From Paracoccus aerodenitrificans (GTDB lineage: Bacteria; Pseudomonadota; Alphaproteobacteria; Rhodobacterales; Rhodobacteraceae), in NCBI RefSeq assembly GCF_027913215.1, contig NZ_CP115784.1, positions 1,116,001 to 1,180,000 of the forward strand: a stretch of 64,000 bases of DNA, in the 5' to 3' direction. Made by a program: the position numbers and the translations under genes. Below are positions 1 to 11,261 of the stretch, in pieces (positions within the stretch are counted from its first letter, which is position 1; every line of letters starts with the position of its first letter). The notes under the pieces are model-generated. The model saw nothing but the letters and a program-made list of their open reading frames with translations, was not told where the DNA came from and searched no databases.

Positions 1-2
1 CG

Positions 3-2092
<2,090 letters not shown>

Positions 2093-2190
2093 CTTTACGC
2101 TACATCGCCTTACATTCAGCGCATGCTATGGTTTTGACGGCTTCGCAAAGCCGGACCCGGCCTATTCAAGTGCAAGCCCGGGTCGCGGGT

Positions 2191-3018
2191 TCAACTCCCC
2201 TCCGCATCATCCCCATAGAAAAAATTCGCCGTCGCACCGCCATCGATCAGGAAATCGCTGCCGGTGATATAGCCGCCCTCCGGTCCCATGATCAGCGCCG
2301 CAAGTGCCGCCACCTCATCCGGGGTGCCCGCGCGGCCAGCAGGCATTTTCCCCAGCATGTCGCGATAAAACCCCGCGCGTTCTCCGTTCAGTTCATCATG
2401 CGCCAGCGGGGTGACGATAATGCCCGGGCTGATCGCATTGACCCGCGCCTTTCGCCTGCCCCATCTTATCGCCTCGCCGCGGACCCGCAGGGAATTGCAG
2501 CGTTTCGACATCTGATATGCATGCAGCGTATCGTCGATGGCCCTGACGAAATCCAGATCCAGAAGCTCTTCCGCCGGGGCGGTGGCAAGCAATTCGTCCT
2601 GCTCTGCGGTCAAAGCAGGCATCCGATAGCCGGATTGAGACGAGATCACGATGCCGGAACCGCCTTCCCCGATGACCTCGCCGAATTCCTCCAGCAGCAT
2701 CGAGGTCCCGTAAAGATCGACCTTCAGGATCGTCTCGACCGGAGCCTGAGACGGTGATACGCCCGCCGCCTGAATCAGCGCCTTCACCTCACCGATCCCG
2801 GTGGCGAGCTTCACCAGCTTTTGCACCGATCCGCGATCCGAGACATCGACGGTTGTGGCGGTATTCTCGAACCCGGCCAGTTCCAGAACCTCGGATGCGC
2901 GATCAGCGTTTTCCTGTTTCAGATCGGCCAGCACAATATGCCGACCACTGCTGACCCGTCGGGCAATTGCCTGCCCGATCGAGCCTGCACCGGTGACGAC
3001 GAAGACCTCTTTCATCAC
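2191..3018 (-). CDS. Short-chain dehydrogenase/reductase (SDR)
   Basis: NAD(P)-dependent oxidoreductase of the classical SDR family, 275 residues. Visible are the nucleotide-binding TGAGSIG at residues 9-15, a catalytic Ser in ISSQSG (126-127), the Tyr-x3-Lys pair at Y168/K172 (YQMSK), NAISPGIIVTPL after it, and the usual C-terminal GSDFLIDGG. A stretch at about residues 134-163 between Ser and Tyr is longer than in most classical SDRs, which resembles the 3-alpha-hydroxysteroid dehydrogenase-like subgroup. It is the last gene of a leftward cupin-dehydrogenase-SDR cassette, 24 bases behind the alcohol dehydrogenase. The substrate cannot be told from sequence. Confidence 0.9.
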   Translation of the reverse strand: MMKEVFVVTGAGSIGQAIARRVSSGRHIVLADLKQENADRASEVLELAGFENTATTVDVSDRGSVQKLVKLATGIGEVKALIQAAGVSPSQAPVETILKVDLYGTSMLLEEFGEVIGEGGSGIVISSQSGYRMPALTAEQDELLATAPAEELLDLDFVRAIDDTLHAYQMSKRCNSLRVRGEAIRWGRRKARVNAISPGIIVTPLAHDELNGERAGFYRDMLGKMPAGRAGTPDEVAALAALIMGPEGGYITGSDFLIDGGATANFFYGDDAEGS

Positions 3019-3042
3019 TGATAACCTGTCACAGACTGGGTG

Positions 3043-4065
3043 TCATTCCTCGACGCGCAACATGGTCTTGATGGCGCGGCGCTCATCCATCGCCTTGTAA
3101 CCCTCGGCCACCTCGGCAATCGGCAGGACAAGATCGAACACCTTGCCAGGTTCGATCTTTCCGGCAAGAACCCGGTCCATCAAATCGGGAAGGAAACGCC
3201 GGACGGGGGCCGGGCCACCCAACATGCGCTTCTGTCCGAAGAATAATTGCTGCCCGTCGAAACTGACACCATGCGGAACGCCGACATAGCCGATCGTCCC
3301 TCCGGGGCGGCAAACGCCCATTGCCTGAGTCATGGATTCCTCCATGCCGACACATTCCAGCACCGATTCCGCACCGACCCCGTTGGTCAGTTCCATGACC
3401 CGCGAGATGCCTTCATCGCCTCGTTCCTCGACAATATCGGTCGCGCCGAATTCGCGGGCCAGTTTCTGGCGGTCTGCATGGCGGGACATGGCGATGATGC
3501 GGCCTGCTCCCATCTGCGATGCGGCCAGAACACCCATCAGCCCGACCGCACCGTCACCCACGACGACAGCGGTGCCGCCCTCGCGGACCTGCGCGGCATC
3601 GGCGGCATACCAGCCTGTTCCCAGCACGTCGGATGTCGCCAGCATATGCGGAATCATCTCTGCATCCGGCATCTCATTCGTTGCGACCAGAGTACCATCG
3701 GCCAGAGGCACACGCGCATAGGGGGCCTGTGCACCGCTCATGAACTCGCGCTGCACACAAGAGGACTGGAACCCGAAATCGCAATGCGGGCAGGTATTGT
3801 CGGACAGAACGAAGCTGCCGACGACGAACTGGCCGGGTTTGATATTGCGCACTTCGCTACCGACTTCGACAACGGTGCCGCAATATTCATGCCCCATATG
3901 CGTCGGGCCGTCCTGCTCGGACAGGCCGCGATAGGGCCACAGATCCGATCCGCAGATACAGGTGGCCGACAGCTTGATGATCGCATCGGTGGGTTGGAGG
4001 ATCTTCGGGTCCTCGACCTGCTCGTAACGAACATCGCCGGGACCGTGCATGACAGTCGCAAACAT
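3043..4065 (-). CDS. Zinc-dependent alcohol dehydrogenase family protein
   Basis: Medium-chain dehydrogenase of 340 residues. Catalytic zinc ligands are visible as C38 (CICGSD) and H59-E60 (GHEY). The structural zinc lobe keeps C92, C95 and C103 but has only three of the usual four cysteines. The Rossmann motif VVGDGAVGLMG is at about residue 168. It ends with the MDERRAIKTMLRV type seen in glutathione-independent formaldehyde or threonine-type dehydrogenases; the substrate is unknown. It sits 25 bases after the cupin gene and 24 before the SDR, so one operon is likely. The ribosome binding site (AAAGGAG) lies inside a copy of a dispersed repeat at 4071-4091. Confidence 0.9.
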   Translation of the reverse strand: MFATVMHGPGDVRYEQVEDPKILQPTDAIIKLSATCICGSDLWPYRGLSEQDGPTHMGHEYCGTVVEVGSEVRNIKPGQFVVGSFVLSDNTCPHCDFGFQSSCVQREFMSGAQAPYARVPLADGTLVATNEMPDAEMIPHMLATSDVLGTGWYAADAAQVREGGTAVVVGDGAVGLMGVLAASQMGAGRIIAMSRHADRQKLAREFGATDIVEERGDEGISRVMELTNGVGAESVLECVGMEESMTQAMGVCRPGGTIGYVGVPHGVSFDGQQLFFGQKRMLGGPAPVRRFLPDLMDRVLAGKIEPGKVFDLVLPIAEVAEGYKAMDERRAIKTMLRVEE

Positions 4066-4070
4066 AATGT

Positions 4071-4091
4071 TTCTCCTTTATGAAAATACCC
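4071..4091 (-). repeat. Diverged copy of the GGGTATTT/GAAGGAGAA repeat
   Basis: On the minus strand this reads GGGTATTTT, CAT, AAAGGAGAA. It resembles copies at 11203, 33625 and 52177. It starts at the cupin stop codon and supplies the Shine-Dalgarno of the alcohol dehydrogenase. It is the weakest of the four copies and could be a chance match. Confidence 0.4.
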
Positions 4092-4489
4092 TATTCGCCG
4101 TATTCAGCGTCGGTGACATGCTCCAACCATGCGACGACATTGCCGGACCCGTCAGCCTCGGCGATGGCGATATGGCTCATCGCGCAATCCGGAGCGGCGC
4201 CGTGCCAGTGTTTTTCATCGGGCGGGAACCAGACGATATCGCCGGGGCCGATCTCTTCGACCGGGCCGCCTTCGCGCTGCACCCGACCTTTCCCGAAGGT
4301 GACGATCAGCGTCTGGCCAAGCGGATGGGTATGCCATGCGGTCCGCGCACCGGGCTCGAAGGTGACGGTGGCTCCGCTGGCGCGGGCAGGCGCTTCTGTC
4401 GCGAAGGGGGCGTCGATGCGGACAGAGCCGGTGAAATATTCCCGAGGGCCGGAGGCGGATGGCTTCGATCCGTTTTTCGTGATCCTCAT
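4091..4489 (-). CDS. Small single-domain cupin
   Basis: 132 residues with a cupin fold. The first conserved motif is [15 protein letters not shown] (H53, H55, with Q59 where a Glu is usual), and the second is [16 protein letters not shown] (H94, H96). Such proteins bind a metal in a beta-barrel and act as small isomerases, decarboxylase-associated proteins or detoxification factors; many are listed as carboxymuconolactone decarboxylase-like cupins. It is the first gene of the leftward cassette with the dehydrogenase and the SDR, which suggests a shared small-molecule pathway, but the reaction is not identifiable. Confidence 0.88.
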   Translation of the reverse strand: MRITKNGSKPSASGPREYFTGSVRIDAPFATEAPARASGATVTFEPGARTAWHTHPLGQTLIVTFGKGRVQREGGPVEEIGPGDIVWFPPDEKHWHGAAPDCAMSHIAIAEADGSGNVVAWLEHVTDAEYGE

Positions 4490-4789
4490 TGAAAGCTCCT
4501 TTTCAATCGCGACAGCCCGGCAATCTGCGCCAGTGTGACCGGACCCTGAAATGCTTCTTCAGGACCCGTTTACTGTCCTGCAACGCCAACGCGCGGCATC
4601 GGGCTGGCGTTCCCCGCTGCGACATAGTCTCCGTATCAAAGAGAAACGTCCCGAAGCAGTATTCGTGACTTGCGGGAAAAGGTGATTTGCCGTGCCGTCG
4701 AACAGTCCACAGCCCGCCCCCCGCCGTGTCTGGGCGGAGGGGAAGGGATATGTCAGCGCAGCAAATGCCGTCGCTTCATCAGGCAGCGC
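4490..4789. other. Intergenic region between ilvD and the cupin cassette
   Basis: About 300 bases without a convincing gene. It should hold the promoter of the leftward cupin operon and the 3' end of ilvD transcription. There is a 7-bp inverted repeat AACGCCA...TGGCGTT (arms 4582-4588 and 4605-4611) and a 6-bp stem CCTGAA/TTCAGG near 4548. Neither is followed by a T run. An operator is possible but not shown. Confidence 0.4.
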
Positions 4790-6628
4790 TTAATCCGGCA
4801 ATACCCGCACCGCGCCCTTATCGGCGCTTGCCGCGAAAGAGGCATAGGCGCGAAGTGCCGTAGTGACATTGCGCGTCCGCTTCTCGACCGGTTTCCAGCC
4901 TTTCCGGTCCTGCTCGGCACGGCGGGATTCAAGCTCTTGATCCGTGACCGCCAGATGAATGGTGCGGTTCGGAATGTCGATCTCGATCCGGTCGCCGTCC
5001 CGGACCAGTCCGATTGCGCCGCCATTCGCCGCCTCGGGTGAGCAATGGCCGATGGAAAGCCCCGATGTGCCGCCCGAGAACCGCCCATCGGTGACAAGCG
5101 CACAGGATTTGCCCAGACCTTTGGATTTCAGATAGCTGGTCGGGTACAGCATTTCCTGCATGCCCGGCCCGCCTTTCGGGCCTTCATAGCGGATGACGAC
5201 GACATCGCCTTCCTTGACCTTGCCGGTCAGAATACCGCTGACCGCCGCATCCTGACTTTCATAAACAACAGCCGTGCCGGTGAATTTCAGGATGGATTCA
5301 TCCACACCGGCGGTTTTCACGATGCAGCCATCCAGCGCGATATTGCCTTTCAGCACCGCCAGCCCGCCATCTGCCGAGAACGGAGAATTCACCGCCCGGA
5401 TCACACCGCCCTGACGGTCCAGATCCAGCGTCTCCCAACGTGCGTCCTGACTGAACGCAACCTGAGTCGGGATGCCGCCAGGGGCTGCGGAATAGAAGCG
5501 ATGCACCGCCTCATCCTGGGTGCGCGAGATATCCCATTGGTCGATCGCGTTGCCAAGGGTCGGCGCATGCACTGTGGGGCTGTCGCGATGGATCAACCCG
5601 CCGCGATCGAGCTGACCGAGGATCGCCATGATGCCGCCGGCGCGGTGGACATCCTCCATATGCACATCCTGCTTGGCAGGCGCGACCTTGGACAGGCATG
5701 GCACCTTGCGGCTGAGCGCGTCGATATCGTCCATGTCGAAATCGATCCCGCCCTCATAGGCGGCGGCGAGGATATGCAGCACGGTATTCGTCGAGCCGCC
5801 CATCGCGATATCCAGCGACATGGCGTTCTCGAAGGCTTTCTTGTTGGCGACATTACGGGGCAGGACGCTGGTGTCTTCCTGCTCGTAATAGCGTCTCGCC
5901 AGCCCGACGATGCGCTGCCCGGCTTCCTCAAACAGGCGTTTCCGGTCGGCATGGGTGGCCAGCGTCGAGCCATTGCCCGGCAGAGACAGGCCTAGCGCCT
6001 CGGTCAGGCAGTTCATCGAGTTCGCCGTGAACATGCCCGAGCACGACCCGCAGGTCGGGCAGGCAGAGCGTTCGATGGCAGCGACATCCTCATCGCTGAC
6101 ATTATCGTCGGCAGCGGCAACCATCGCATCGACCAGATCCAGCGCATGCATCTTGCCGTCTTTCAGCACCACCTTTCCGGCCTCCATCGGGCCGCCGGAC
6201 ACGAAGATTGCCGGAATGTTCAGCCGCATCGCCGCGTTCAGCATGCCGGGCGTGATCTTGTCGCAATTCGAGATGCAGACCATCGCATCGGCGCAATGGG
6301 CGTTGACCATGTATTCGACGCTGTCGGCGATGATCTCACGCGAGGGCAGGGAATACAGCATCCCGTCATGGCCCATCGCGATGCCGTCATCCACGGCGAT
6401 GGTGTTAAATTCCTTGGCGACGCCGCCTGCCTTTTCGACCTCTCGCGCGACAAGCTGGCCCAGATCCTTCAGATGGACGTGACCCGGCACGAATTGTGTG
6501 AAGCTGTTGACGATCGCGATAATCGGCTTGCCGAAATCGTCATCCTTCATGCCGGTTGCGCGCCATAATCCGCGTGCACCCGCCATATTGCGTCCATGTG
6601 TCGAGGTCCGAGAGCGATAAGCCGGCAT
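4790..6628 (-). CDS. ilvD: Dihydroxy-acid dehydratase
   Basis: Dehydrates dihydroxy acids to 2-keto acids in valine, isoleucine and leucine synthesis. I start it at 6628, where GGAAGGAA precedes the ATG and the protein begins [17 protein letters not shown] exactly as in the family; this gives 612 residues, near the E. coli length (616). The Fe-S and Mg site motifs are intact: [13 protein letters not shown]122 in ISNCDK, and C190/C193/C196 in [11 protein letters not shown]. Position 50 carries His (FVPGHVH), as in the E. coli-type, oxygen-sensitive enzyme. The C-terminus [17 protein letters not shown] is complete ([13 protein letters not shown]). It stands as a single leftward gene. Confidence 0.98.
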   Translation of the reverse strand: MPAYRSRTSTHGRNMAGARGLWRATGMKDDDFGKPIIAIVNSFTQFVPGHVHLKDLGQLVAREVEKAGGVAKEFNTIAVDDGIAMGHDGMLYSLPSREIIADSVEYMVNAHCADAMVCISNCDKITPGMLNAAMRLNIPAIFVSGGPMEAGKVVLKDGKMHALDLVDAMVAAADDNVSDEDVAAIERSACPTCGSCSGMFTANSMNCLTEALGLSLPGNGSTLATHADRKRLFEEAGQRIVGLARRYYEQEDTSVLPRNVANKKAFENAMSLDIAMGGSTNTVLHILAAAYEGGIDFDMDDIDALSRKVPCLSKVAPAKQDVHMEDVHRAGGIMAILGQLDRGGLIHRDSPTVHAPTLGNAIDQWDISRTQDEAVHRFYSAAPGGIPTQVAFSQDARWETLDLDRQGGVIRAVNSPFSADGGLAVLKGNIALDGCIVKTAGVDESILKFTGTAVVYESQDAAVSGILTGKVKEGDVVVIRYEGPKGGPGMQEMLYPTSYLKSKGLGKSCALVTDGRFSGGTSGLSIGHCSPEAANGGAIGLVRDGDRIEIDIPNRTIHLAVTDQELESRRAEQDRKGWKPVEKRTRNVTTALRAYASFAASADKGAVRVLPD

Positions 6629-6784
6629 GGTCGTTCCTTCCATTTGGCAAAGCCGGGATCGCGAGTCCCGACTGCAGCTACGGCGCATAGGCTTAACGGA
6701 TTTATTTCGCGTTCACCAGAAGGGGTTTCGCATCCGGCCAATATCAATGCTGACAATTTTGCGCTGAGGTGTCGGACGTCGCGA

Positions 6785-7534
6785 TCAGTCGGACGTATCG
6801 CGCGTGATGATGCGAAACCGTGCCCGACGCTCTTCCGGCGTTTCGTCGTCGCGCAGGGGGCGGGTCACGGGACGTTGCAGCAGCGGAGGGCGCCACGGTG
6901 TCGGGTCTTCATCGAAGCCGCTGGCATTCGGCGGAAGCGGGCGGGCCCCGTCGATCACCGGCATGATCGCATCGCCGACCAGATCGAACCGGCGCGGGGC
7001 GCGGCCGATCTGGCCGCCGCAGATAATGCATCCAAGCGCTCGCGTGACATCGCCGAGATCCGAGCGCAGCGGCAGGAACAGCATTTTCGCCGAAAGCGCC
7101 GGGCGACCATAGCCCGAGGCGGATTTCAGCGAAAGCTCGGCAATCTGAGGCCCCTTGAACACTGTTTCCAGAACATCGGAAAAGCGTCCCCGGCTGTCGG
7201 GGTTCAGCAGCGAGCAGACCGGCATTCCACGCACCTCCATCCCCATCAGATCGACAAGGTGACGCCCGGCCAGACGAAATCTTGCGGCACCCGGCGCGAT
7301 CCGCTCAAGGATGAAGGCATAATCCAGTGCGCCGCGAATACCCTGCGGCTCGACATCTGCGCGATCCGGCACGGCGCGTCCCTTGCGCAGCCCGTCCCAA
7401 TAGCCCCGCAGATCGCTGAGGATCCTGTCAGGATCCAGTCCCGAGGCCAGTACAAGGCGAAGTTTCTCGACGGAATGCGCTGCGTCGTCCCGGTCCTCTG
7501 CCGGATTCTTTTCGTCAATATCGTCACTCATCAC
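6785..7534 (-). CDS. PAS-domain protein (PAS_5 family)
   Basis: 249 residues, no membrane segment or signal peptide. The middle (about residues 60-190) has the features of the alphaproteobacterial PAS_5 family: RGALDYAFILERIAPGAARFRLAGRHLVDLMGMEVRGMP followed by LLPLRSD-like FLPLRSDLGDVTRALG. Family members are small cytoplasmic proteins of unknown function with no output domain. The C-terminal 60 residues are Pro/Arg-rich and probably disordered. It lies alone between ilvD and the divergent gmk. An earlier ATG (MM) makes the first residue uncertain. Confidence 0.8.
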   Translation of the reverse strand: MMSDDIDEKNPAEDRDDAAHSVEKLRLVLASGLDPDRILSDLRGYWDGLRKGRAVPDRADVEPQGIRGALDYAFILERIAPGAARFRLAGRHLVDLMGMEVRGMPVCSLLNPDSRGRFSDVLETVFKGPQIAELSLKSASGYGRPALSAKMLFLPLRSDLGDVTRALGCIICGGQIGRAPRRFDLVGDAIMPVIDGARPLPPNASGFDEDPTPWRPPLLQRPVTRPLRDDETPEERRARFRIITRDTSD

Positions 7535-7741
7535 ATCTTACCTGCTATACCCGCAGGCAGCCATTCGCCAAACGACCCGCCCGCGCGATGTGCCGGTGAC
7601 GAGAATTTGCCTGCCCGCGCAGCAACATAACCCGATAGTCGCCAAGTTCAGAATGATTTCTTTACCGTTGGTTAAGCCGAAAGGCTTGATTCTCGGGCGG
7701 TCAGACAGGAAAAGGCGCGGAAAACCAAATTTGGGGGCCGT

Positions 7742-8386
7742 ATGGACCGGACCGGGCTTTTGATCATTCTGTCGTCGCCATCCGGTGCCGGTAAGTCCAC
7801 TCTGGCGCGGCGGCTGACGGAATGGGACCCCAGCCTGTCATTCTCGGTGTCCGCAACGACGCGAGCGCCGCGCCCGTCCGAGATTGACGGCGAGCATTAT
7901 CATTTCATGGACCGCGACGCCTTCAGGCACATGGTCGATTCCGGGCAGATGCTGGAACATGCCGAGGTATTCGGCAATTTCTACGGCTCTCCGCGCGAGC
8001 CGGTCGAACGGGCGATGGAGGCCGGTCTCGATACGATCTTCGATGTCGACTGGCAGGGCGGACAGCAGATCCGCAACTCGGCATTGTCCCCTCATGTCGT
8101 CAGCATCTTCATCCTGCCGCCTTCATTGCCGGAACTGGAGCGTCGGCTTGTCGCCCGGGGACAGGACTCGGCCGAGGTGATTGCCGGGCGCATGGCCAAA
8201 AGCCGTGACGAGATCTCGCATTGGGCGGAATATGACTATGTGCTGATCAATGACGATCTGGACGCGACATTCGGCAGACTGAAAGCCATATTGACCGCCG
8301 AAAGACTGCGCCGCGAACGCCGCAAAGGGCTTCGCGGTTTTGTAAAGGACCTGATGGAAGGAGGGGCAGATGATCTGGGAACTTGA
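7742..8386 (+). CDS. gmk: Guanylate kinase
   Basis: Phosphorylates GMP/dGMP to GDP/dGDP. 214 residues, the usual length. The P-loop [10 protein letters not shown] is near residue 11, followed by the GMP-binding [21 protein letters not shown] and the [11 protein letters not shown] segment. TTTGGGGGCC precedes the ATG. The next gene overlaps its 3' end by 17 bases, so gmk leads a small rightward operon with the carbonic-anhydrase-like gene and the kinase. Confidence 0.97.
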   Translation: MDRTGLLIILSSPSGAGKSTLARRLTEWDPSLSFSVSATTRAPRPSEIDGEHYHFMDRDAFRHMVDSGQMLEHAEVFGNFYGSPREPVERAMEAGLDTIFDVDWQGGQQIRNSALSPHVVSIFILPPSLPELERRLVARGQDSAEVIAGRMAKSRDEISHWAEYDYVLINDDLDATFGRLKAILTAERLRRERRKGLRGFVKDLMEGGADDLGT

Positions 8387-8891
8387 TGGGGTGGCACCAG
8401 AGATTGCCGCGGATGCGTGGATCGCTCCGGATGCCCAGATCATTGGCCGGGTGGTGATCGAACCCGGTGCCAGCATCTGGTGGGGGGCCGTGCTGCGCGG
8501 CGATAATGAGGAAATCCGCGTCGGGGCGGGCTCGAATGTGCAGGATCTGTGCTGTCTGCATACCGATCCCGGCTTTCCGCTTGAGATCGGCAGGAATGTG
8601 ACCGTCGGGCATCGCGCGATGCTTCATGGCTGCCGCATCGGTGAGGGCAGCCTGATCGGGATGGGCGCGACGATCCTGAACGGCGCATCGGTCGGGCAGG
8701 GGACGCTGATCGGTGCTACGGCCCTTGTGACTGAGGGCAAGGAAATCCCGGGCGGGGTGCTGGTCATGGGGGCTCCGGGCCGGGTCGTGCGGGATATGGA
8801 AGAAGCCGACCGCGCAAATCTGCTGGAATCAGCAAAACGGTATCAGCAGAACGCGCAGCGTTTTCACGCCGGGCTGAAGCGGCTGGATTAG
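8370..8891 (+). CDS. Gamma-carbonic anhydrase family protein (left-handed beta helix)
   Basis: 173 residues built of hexapeptide repeats that fold as a left-handed beta helix ([72 protein letters not shown]). Three histidines (in [16 protein letters not shown]) fit the zinc site of gamma-class carbonic anhydrase-like proteins (YrdA/CaiE type). Whether it hydrates CO2 or only binds a metal is not clear for most of this family. The start codon lies 17 bases inside gmk, which implies translational coupling. Confidence 0.9.
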   Translation: MIWELDGVAPEIAADAWIAPDAQIIGRVVIEPGASIWWGAVLRGDNEEIRVGAGSNVQDLCCLHTDPGFPLEIGRNVTVGHRAMLHGCRIGEGSLIGMGATILNGASVGQGTLIGATALVTEGKEIPGGVLVMGAPGRVVRDMEEADRANLLESAKRYQQNAQRFHAGLKRLD

Positions 8892-8907
8892 GCGGGGACG
8901 GCGCAAG

Positions 8908-10002
8908 TTGAACCAGACCGATCTTCACGACGTGATCGCCGCGCTGCCGGTGGCCGTGCTTGCCGTCGATGGTCAGGCCCGCGTCGTTGCTGCGAATGCT
9001 GCGGCGAATGCGCTTCTCGGCGATCATCTGACCGACCGGCCTTTTGTGACCGTGCTGCGTCACCCTGTGGTCGTGCAGGCGGTGGATTCGATGATCGATC
9101 CGGCCCGGGTCATGCCGCCCGTTCCCGATCCCAGCCTTGCCGCAGTGGAATCCGGGGGCTATCGCAACCGTGTCATCATCTCGGCCCGCGGGCGGGATAT
9201 TCCTGTCGAGATCACTGTCTCGGGGCTTCCGGGCCGCGAAGGGGCGCTTGTCGTGATCGAGGACAGCTCCGGCATCGAAGAGGCCGAACAGCTTCGCCGA
9301 GATTTCGTAGCGAATGTCAGCCACGAATTGCGGACGCCTCTGACCGCGATGATGGGGTTCATCGAAACGCTGCGCGGTCCGGCCCGCGACGATCCCTCGG
9401 CGCGGGACAAGTTTCTTGCGATCATGGAGGCCGAAACCGGGCGAATGAACCGGCTGGTGCTGGATCTTTTATCGCTGAGCCGTGTCGAATCAGAGGAACG
9501 CAGGCGTCCCGCCGAGGCGGTAGATCTGGGCATTCTGGTGCGCAGCGTGGTTGCCACTCTGGCGCCCCAAGCCGCCGGGCAGGGGGTTTCGATCTCGGTC
9601 GAGGGGCCGGATTCCGAGGCAATCGTCTCTGGCGATCCAGACCAGTTGACGCAGGTTTTTCATAATCTTGTCGAGAATGCCGTGAAATATGGCGGTTCCG
9701 GCGGCGAGGTGACGCTGCGCCTTGAGAGGCTGGCACGAGAGCCGACGCTGCGCGGCCCGGCCCATGCCGTTTCGGTGATCGACCGGGGCGAGGGGATCGA
9801 ATCCATTCACCTGCCCCGCCTGACCGAGCGTTTCTACCGCGTCGACAGCCACCGCTCGCGCCAGCAGGGAGGCACCGGGTTGGGGCTGGCCATCGTCAAG
9901 CATATCGTCAGCCGACATCGCGGAAAGCTGCGTATCGAATCGGAAAAAGGGCAGGGCTCTCGCTTTATCGTGATCCTGCCGGTCCGCCCCGACCGCCGCT
10001 GA
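8908..10002 (+). CDS. PhoR-like sensor histidine kinase without membrane segments
   Basis: 364 residues. An N-terminal PAS-like region (LPVAVLAVDGQARVVAANAAA, residues 13-115) is followed by the HisKA box FVANVSHELRTPLTAM with phospho-acceptor H139, and a HATPase domain with the N box VFHNLVENAVKYG, DRGEGIE and GGTGLGLAIVKHIV. The domain order is that of PhoR, the phosphate sensor, but I see no hydrophobic segment, so it is probably cytosolic or attached through a partner. No response regulator or pst/phoU gene is adjacent, which is unusual for phoR. The start is a TTG after GGCGGGGACGG; other starts are possible. Confidence 0.85.
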   Translation: MNQTDLHDVIAALPVAVLAVDGQARVVAANAAANALLGDHLTDRPFVTVLRHPVVVQAVDSMIDPARVMPPVPDPSLAAVESGGYRNRVIISARGRDIPVEITVSGLPGREGALVVIEDSSGIEEAEQLRRDFVANVSHELRTPLTAMMGFIETLRGPARDDPSARDKFLAIMEAETGRMNRLVLDLLSLSRVESEERRRPAEAVDLGILVRSVVATLAPQAAGQGVSISVEGPDSEAIVSGDPDQLTQVFHNLVENAVKYGGSGGEVTLRLERLAREPTLRGPAHAVSVIDRGEGIESIHLPRLTERFYRVDSHRSRQQGGTGLGLAIVKHIVSRHRGKLRIESEKGQGSRFIVILPVRPDRR

Positions 10003-10055
10003 GCTTGCCCGCCGGCTGCCGAGGCATTATCTGAGGGGCAGCAAAGGGGGCTAAG

Positions 10056-11183
10056 ATGAGCCATAATCCGATCCGCCCGTGGCGCGACATCGAACGGCGC
10101 AAATCCCGCAAGATCATGGTCGGCAATGTGCCGGTTGGCGGCGACGCGCCGATCAGCGTCCAGACCATGACCAATACGGACGGCCATGATGTCCGCGCGA
10201 CGCTGGATCAGGTGATCCGTGCTGCCGATGCCGGTGCGGATATTGTGCGGATCTCGGCCCCCGATCAGGAAACCACCCATGCGCTGAAGGAAATCTGCCG
10301 CGAAAGCCCGGTGCCGATCGTCGCGGATATCCATTTCCACTATAAACGTGCCATCGAGGCGGCAGAGGCGGGCGCGGCCTGTCTGCGCATCAATCCGGGC
10401 AATATCGGCAAGGCCGACCGCGTGGCCGAGGTTGTCCGCGCGGCAAGGGATCATGGCTGCTCGATCCGGATCGGGGTGAATGCCGGTTCGCTGGAAAAGC
10501 ATCTGCTGGAAAAATATGGCGAGCCATGCCCCGATGCGATGGTGGAATCCGGCATGGATCATATCAAGATCCTTCAGGACCATGATTTTCATGAGTTCAA
10601 GATCAGCGTGAAAGCATCCGATGTGTTCATGGCCGCAGCGGCCTATCAGCAACTTGCCGAGGCCACCGACGCGCCGATCCATCTGGGCATTACCGAGGCG
10701 GGGGGGCTGCGCGGCGGCACGGTGAAATCCGCCATCGGTCTGGGCAATCTTCTCTGGGCCGGGATCGGGGATACGATCCGCGTCAGCCTCTCCGCCGATC
10801 CGGTGGAAGAGGTGAAGGTCGGCTTCGAGATCCTGAAATCTCTGGGCCTGCGCACGCGCGGCGTCCAGATCATTTCCTGCCCCTCATGCGCTCGTCAGGG
10901 GTTCGACGTGATAAAGACGGTGGAAACGCTGGAAGAACGGTTGGAGCATATCAAGACCCCGATGAGCCTCTCGATCATCGGTTGCGTGGTGAACGGGCCG
11001 GGCGAGGCCTTGATGACGGATATCGGTTTTACCGGCGGCGGCGCGGGCTCCGGCATGGTCTATATGGCCGGGCGGCAGGATCACAAAATGTCGAATGAGC
11101 AGATGATCGACCATATTGTCGAACTGGTCGAGGAACGTGCCGAAAAGATCGAGGCCGCGAAGATCTCTGAAGCGGCGGAGTGA
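10056..11183 (+). CDS. ispG: 4-hydroxy-3-methylbut-2-enyl diphosphate synthase
   Basis: Fe-S enzyme of the MEP isoprenoid pathway that turns methylerythritol cyclodiphosphate into HMBPP. 375 residues, the bacterial two-domain length. N-terminal TIM-barrel motifs include [18 protein letters not shown] and [16 protein letters not shown]. The C-terminal cluster ligands are [12 protein letters not shown] and [20 protein letters not shown] precedes the ATG. A strong terminator follows at 11224-11249, so it is the last gene of this rightward block. Confidence 0.98.
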   Translation: MSHNPIRPWRDIERRKSRKIMVGNVPVGGDAPISVQTMTNTDGHDVRATLDQVIRAADAGADIVRISAPDQETTHALKEICRESPVPIVADIHFHYKRAIEAAEAGAACLRINPGNIGKADRVAEVVRAARDHGCSIRIGVNAGSLEKHLLEKYGEPCPDAMVESGMDHIKILQDHDFHEFKISVKASDVFMAAAAYQQLAEATDAPIHLGITEAGGLRGGTVKSAIGLGNLLWAGIGDTIRVSLSADPVEEVKVGFEILKSLGLRTRGVQIISCPSCARQGFDVIKTVETLEERLEHIKTPMSLSIIGCVVNGPGEALMTDIGFTGGGAGSGMVYMAGRQDHKMSNEQMIDHIVELVEERAEKIEAAKISEAAE

Positions 11184-11202
11184 TCCCGACCGCAGGGATT
11201 AT

Positions 11203-11224
11203 GGGTATTTGGATGAAGAAGAAG
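11203..11224 (+). repeat. Dispersed repeat GGGTATTT-n3-TGAAGAAGAA, copy 1
   Basis: The sequence GGGTATTT, three bases, then TGAAGAAGAA lies 20 bases after the ispG stop codon and abuts the terminator hairpin. Near-identical copies occur at 33625 and 52177, also beside GC-rich hairpins, so this is not simply part of the ispG 3' end. I do not know its function. Confidence 0.65.
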
Positions 11225-11249
11225 CGGGTCCGGTCCGGGGCCCGCTTTT
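11224..11249 (+). terminator. Rho-independent terminator after ispG
   Basis: An 8-bp stem GCGGGTCC / GGGCCCGC (one G-T pair) with a 6-base loop, followed by TTTT. It lies between convergent ispG and the dsbA-like gene. On the other strand the stem is followed by a CT-rich tract (CTTCTTCTTC), so it may also act leftward. Confidence 0.85.
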
Positions 11250-11261
11250 CTGTCTGTCGGG

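Noticed and set aside
2165..2212. tRNA/tmRNA-like 3' end (CGCGGGTTCAACTCCC) after proB
   Set aside because: The T-loop-like block resembles the end of tmRNA, but the stem does not pair fully, no CCA end or 5' half is present, and it overlaps the SDR stop. A chance match or very small remnant.
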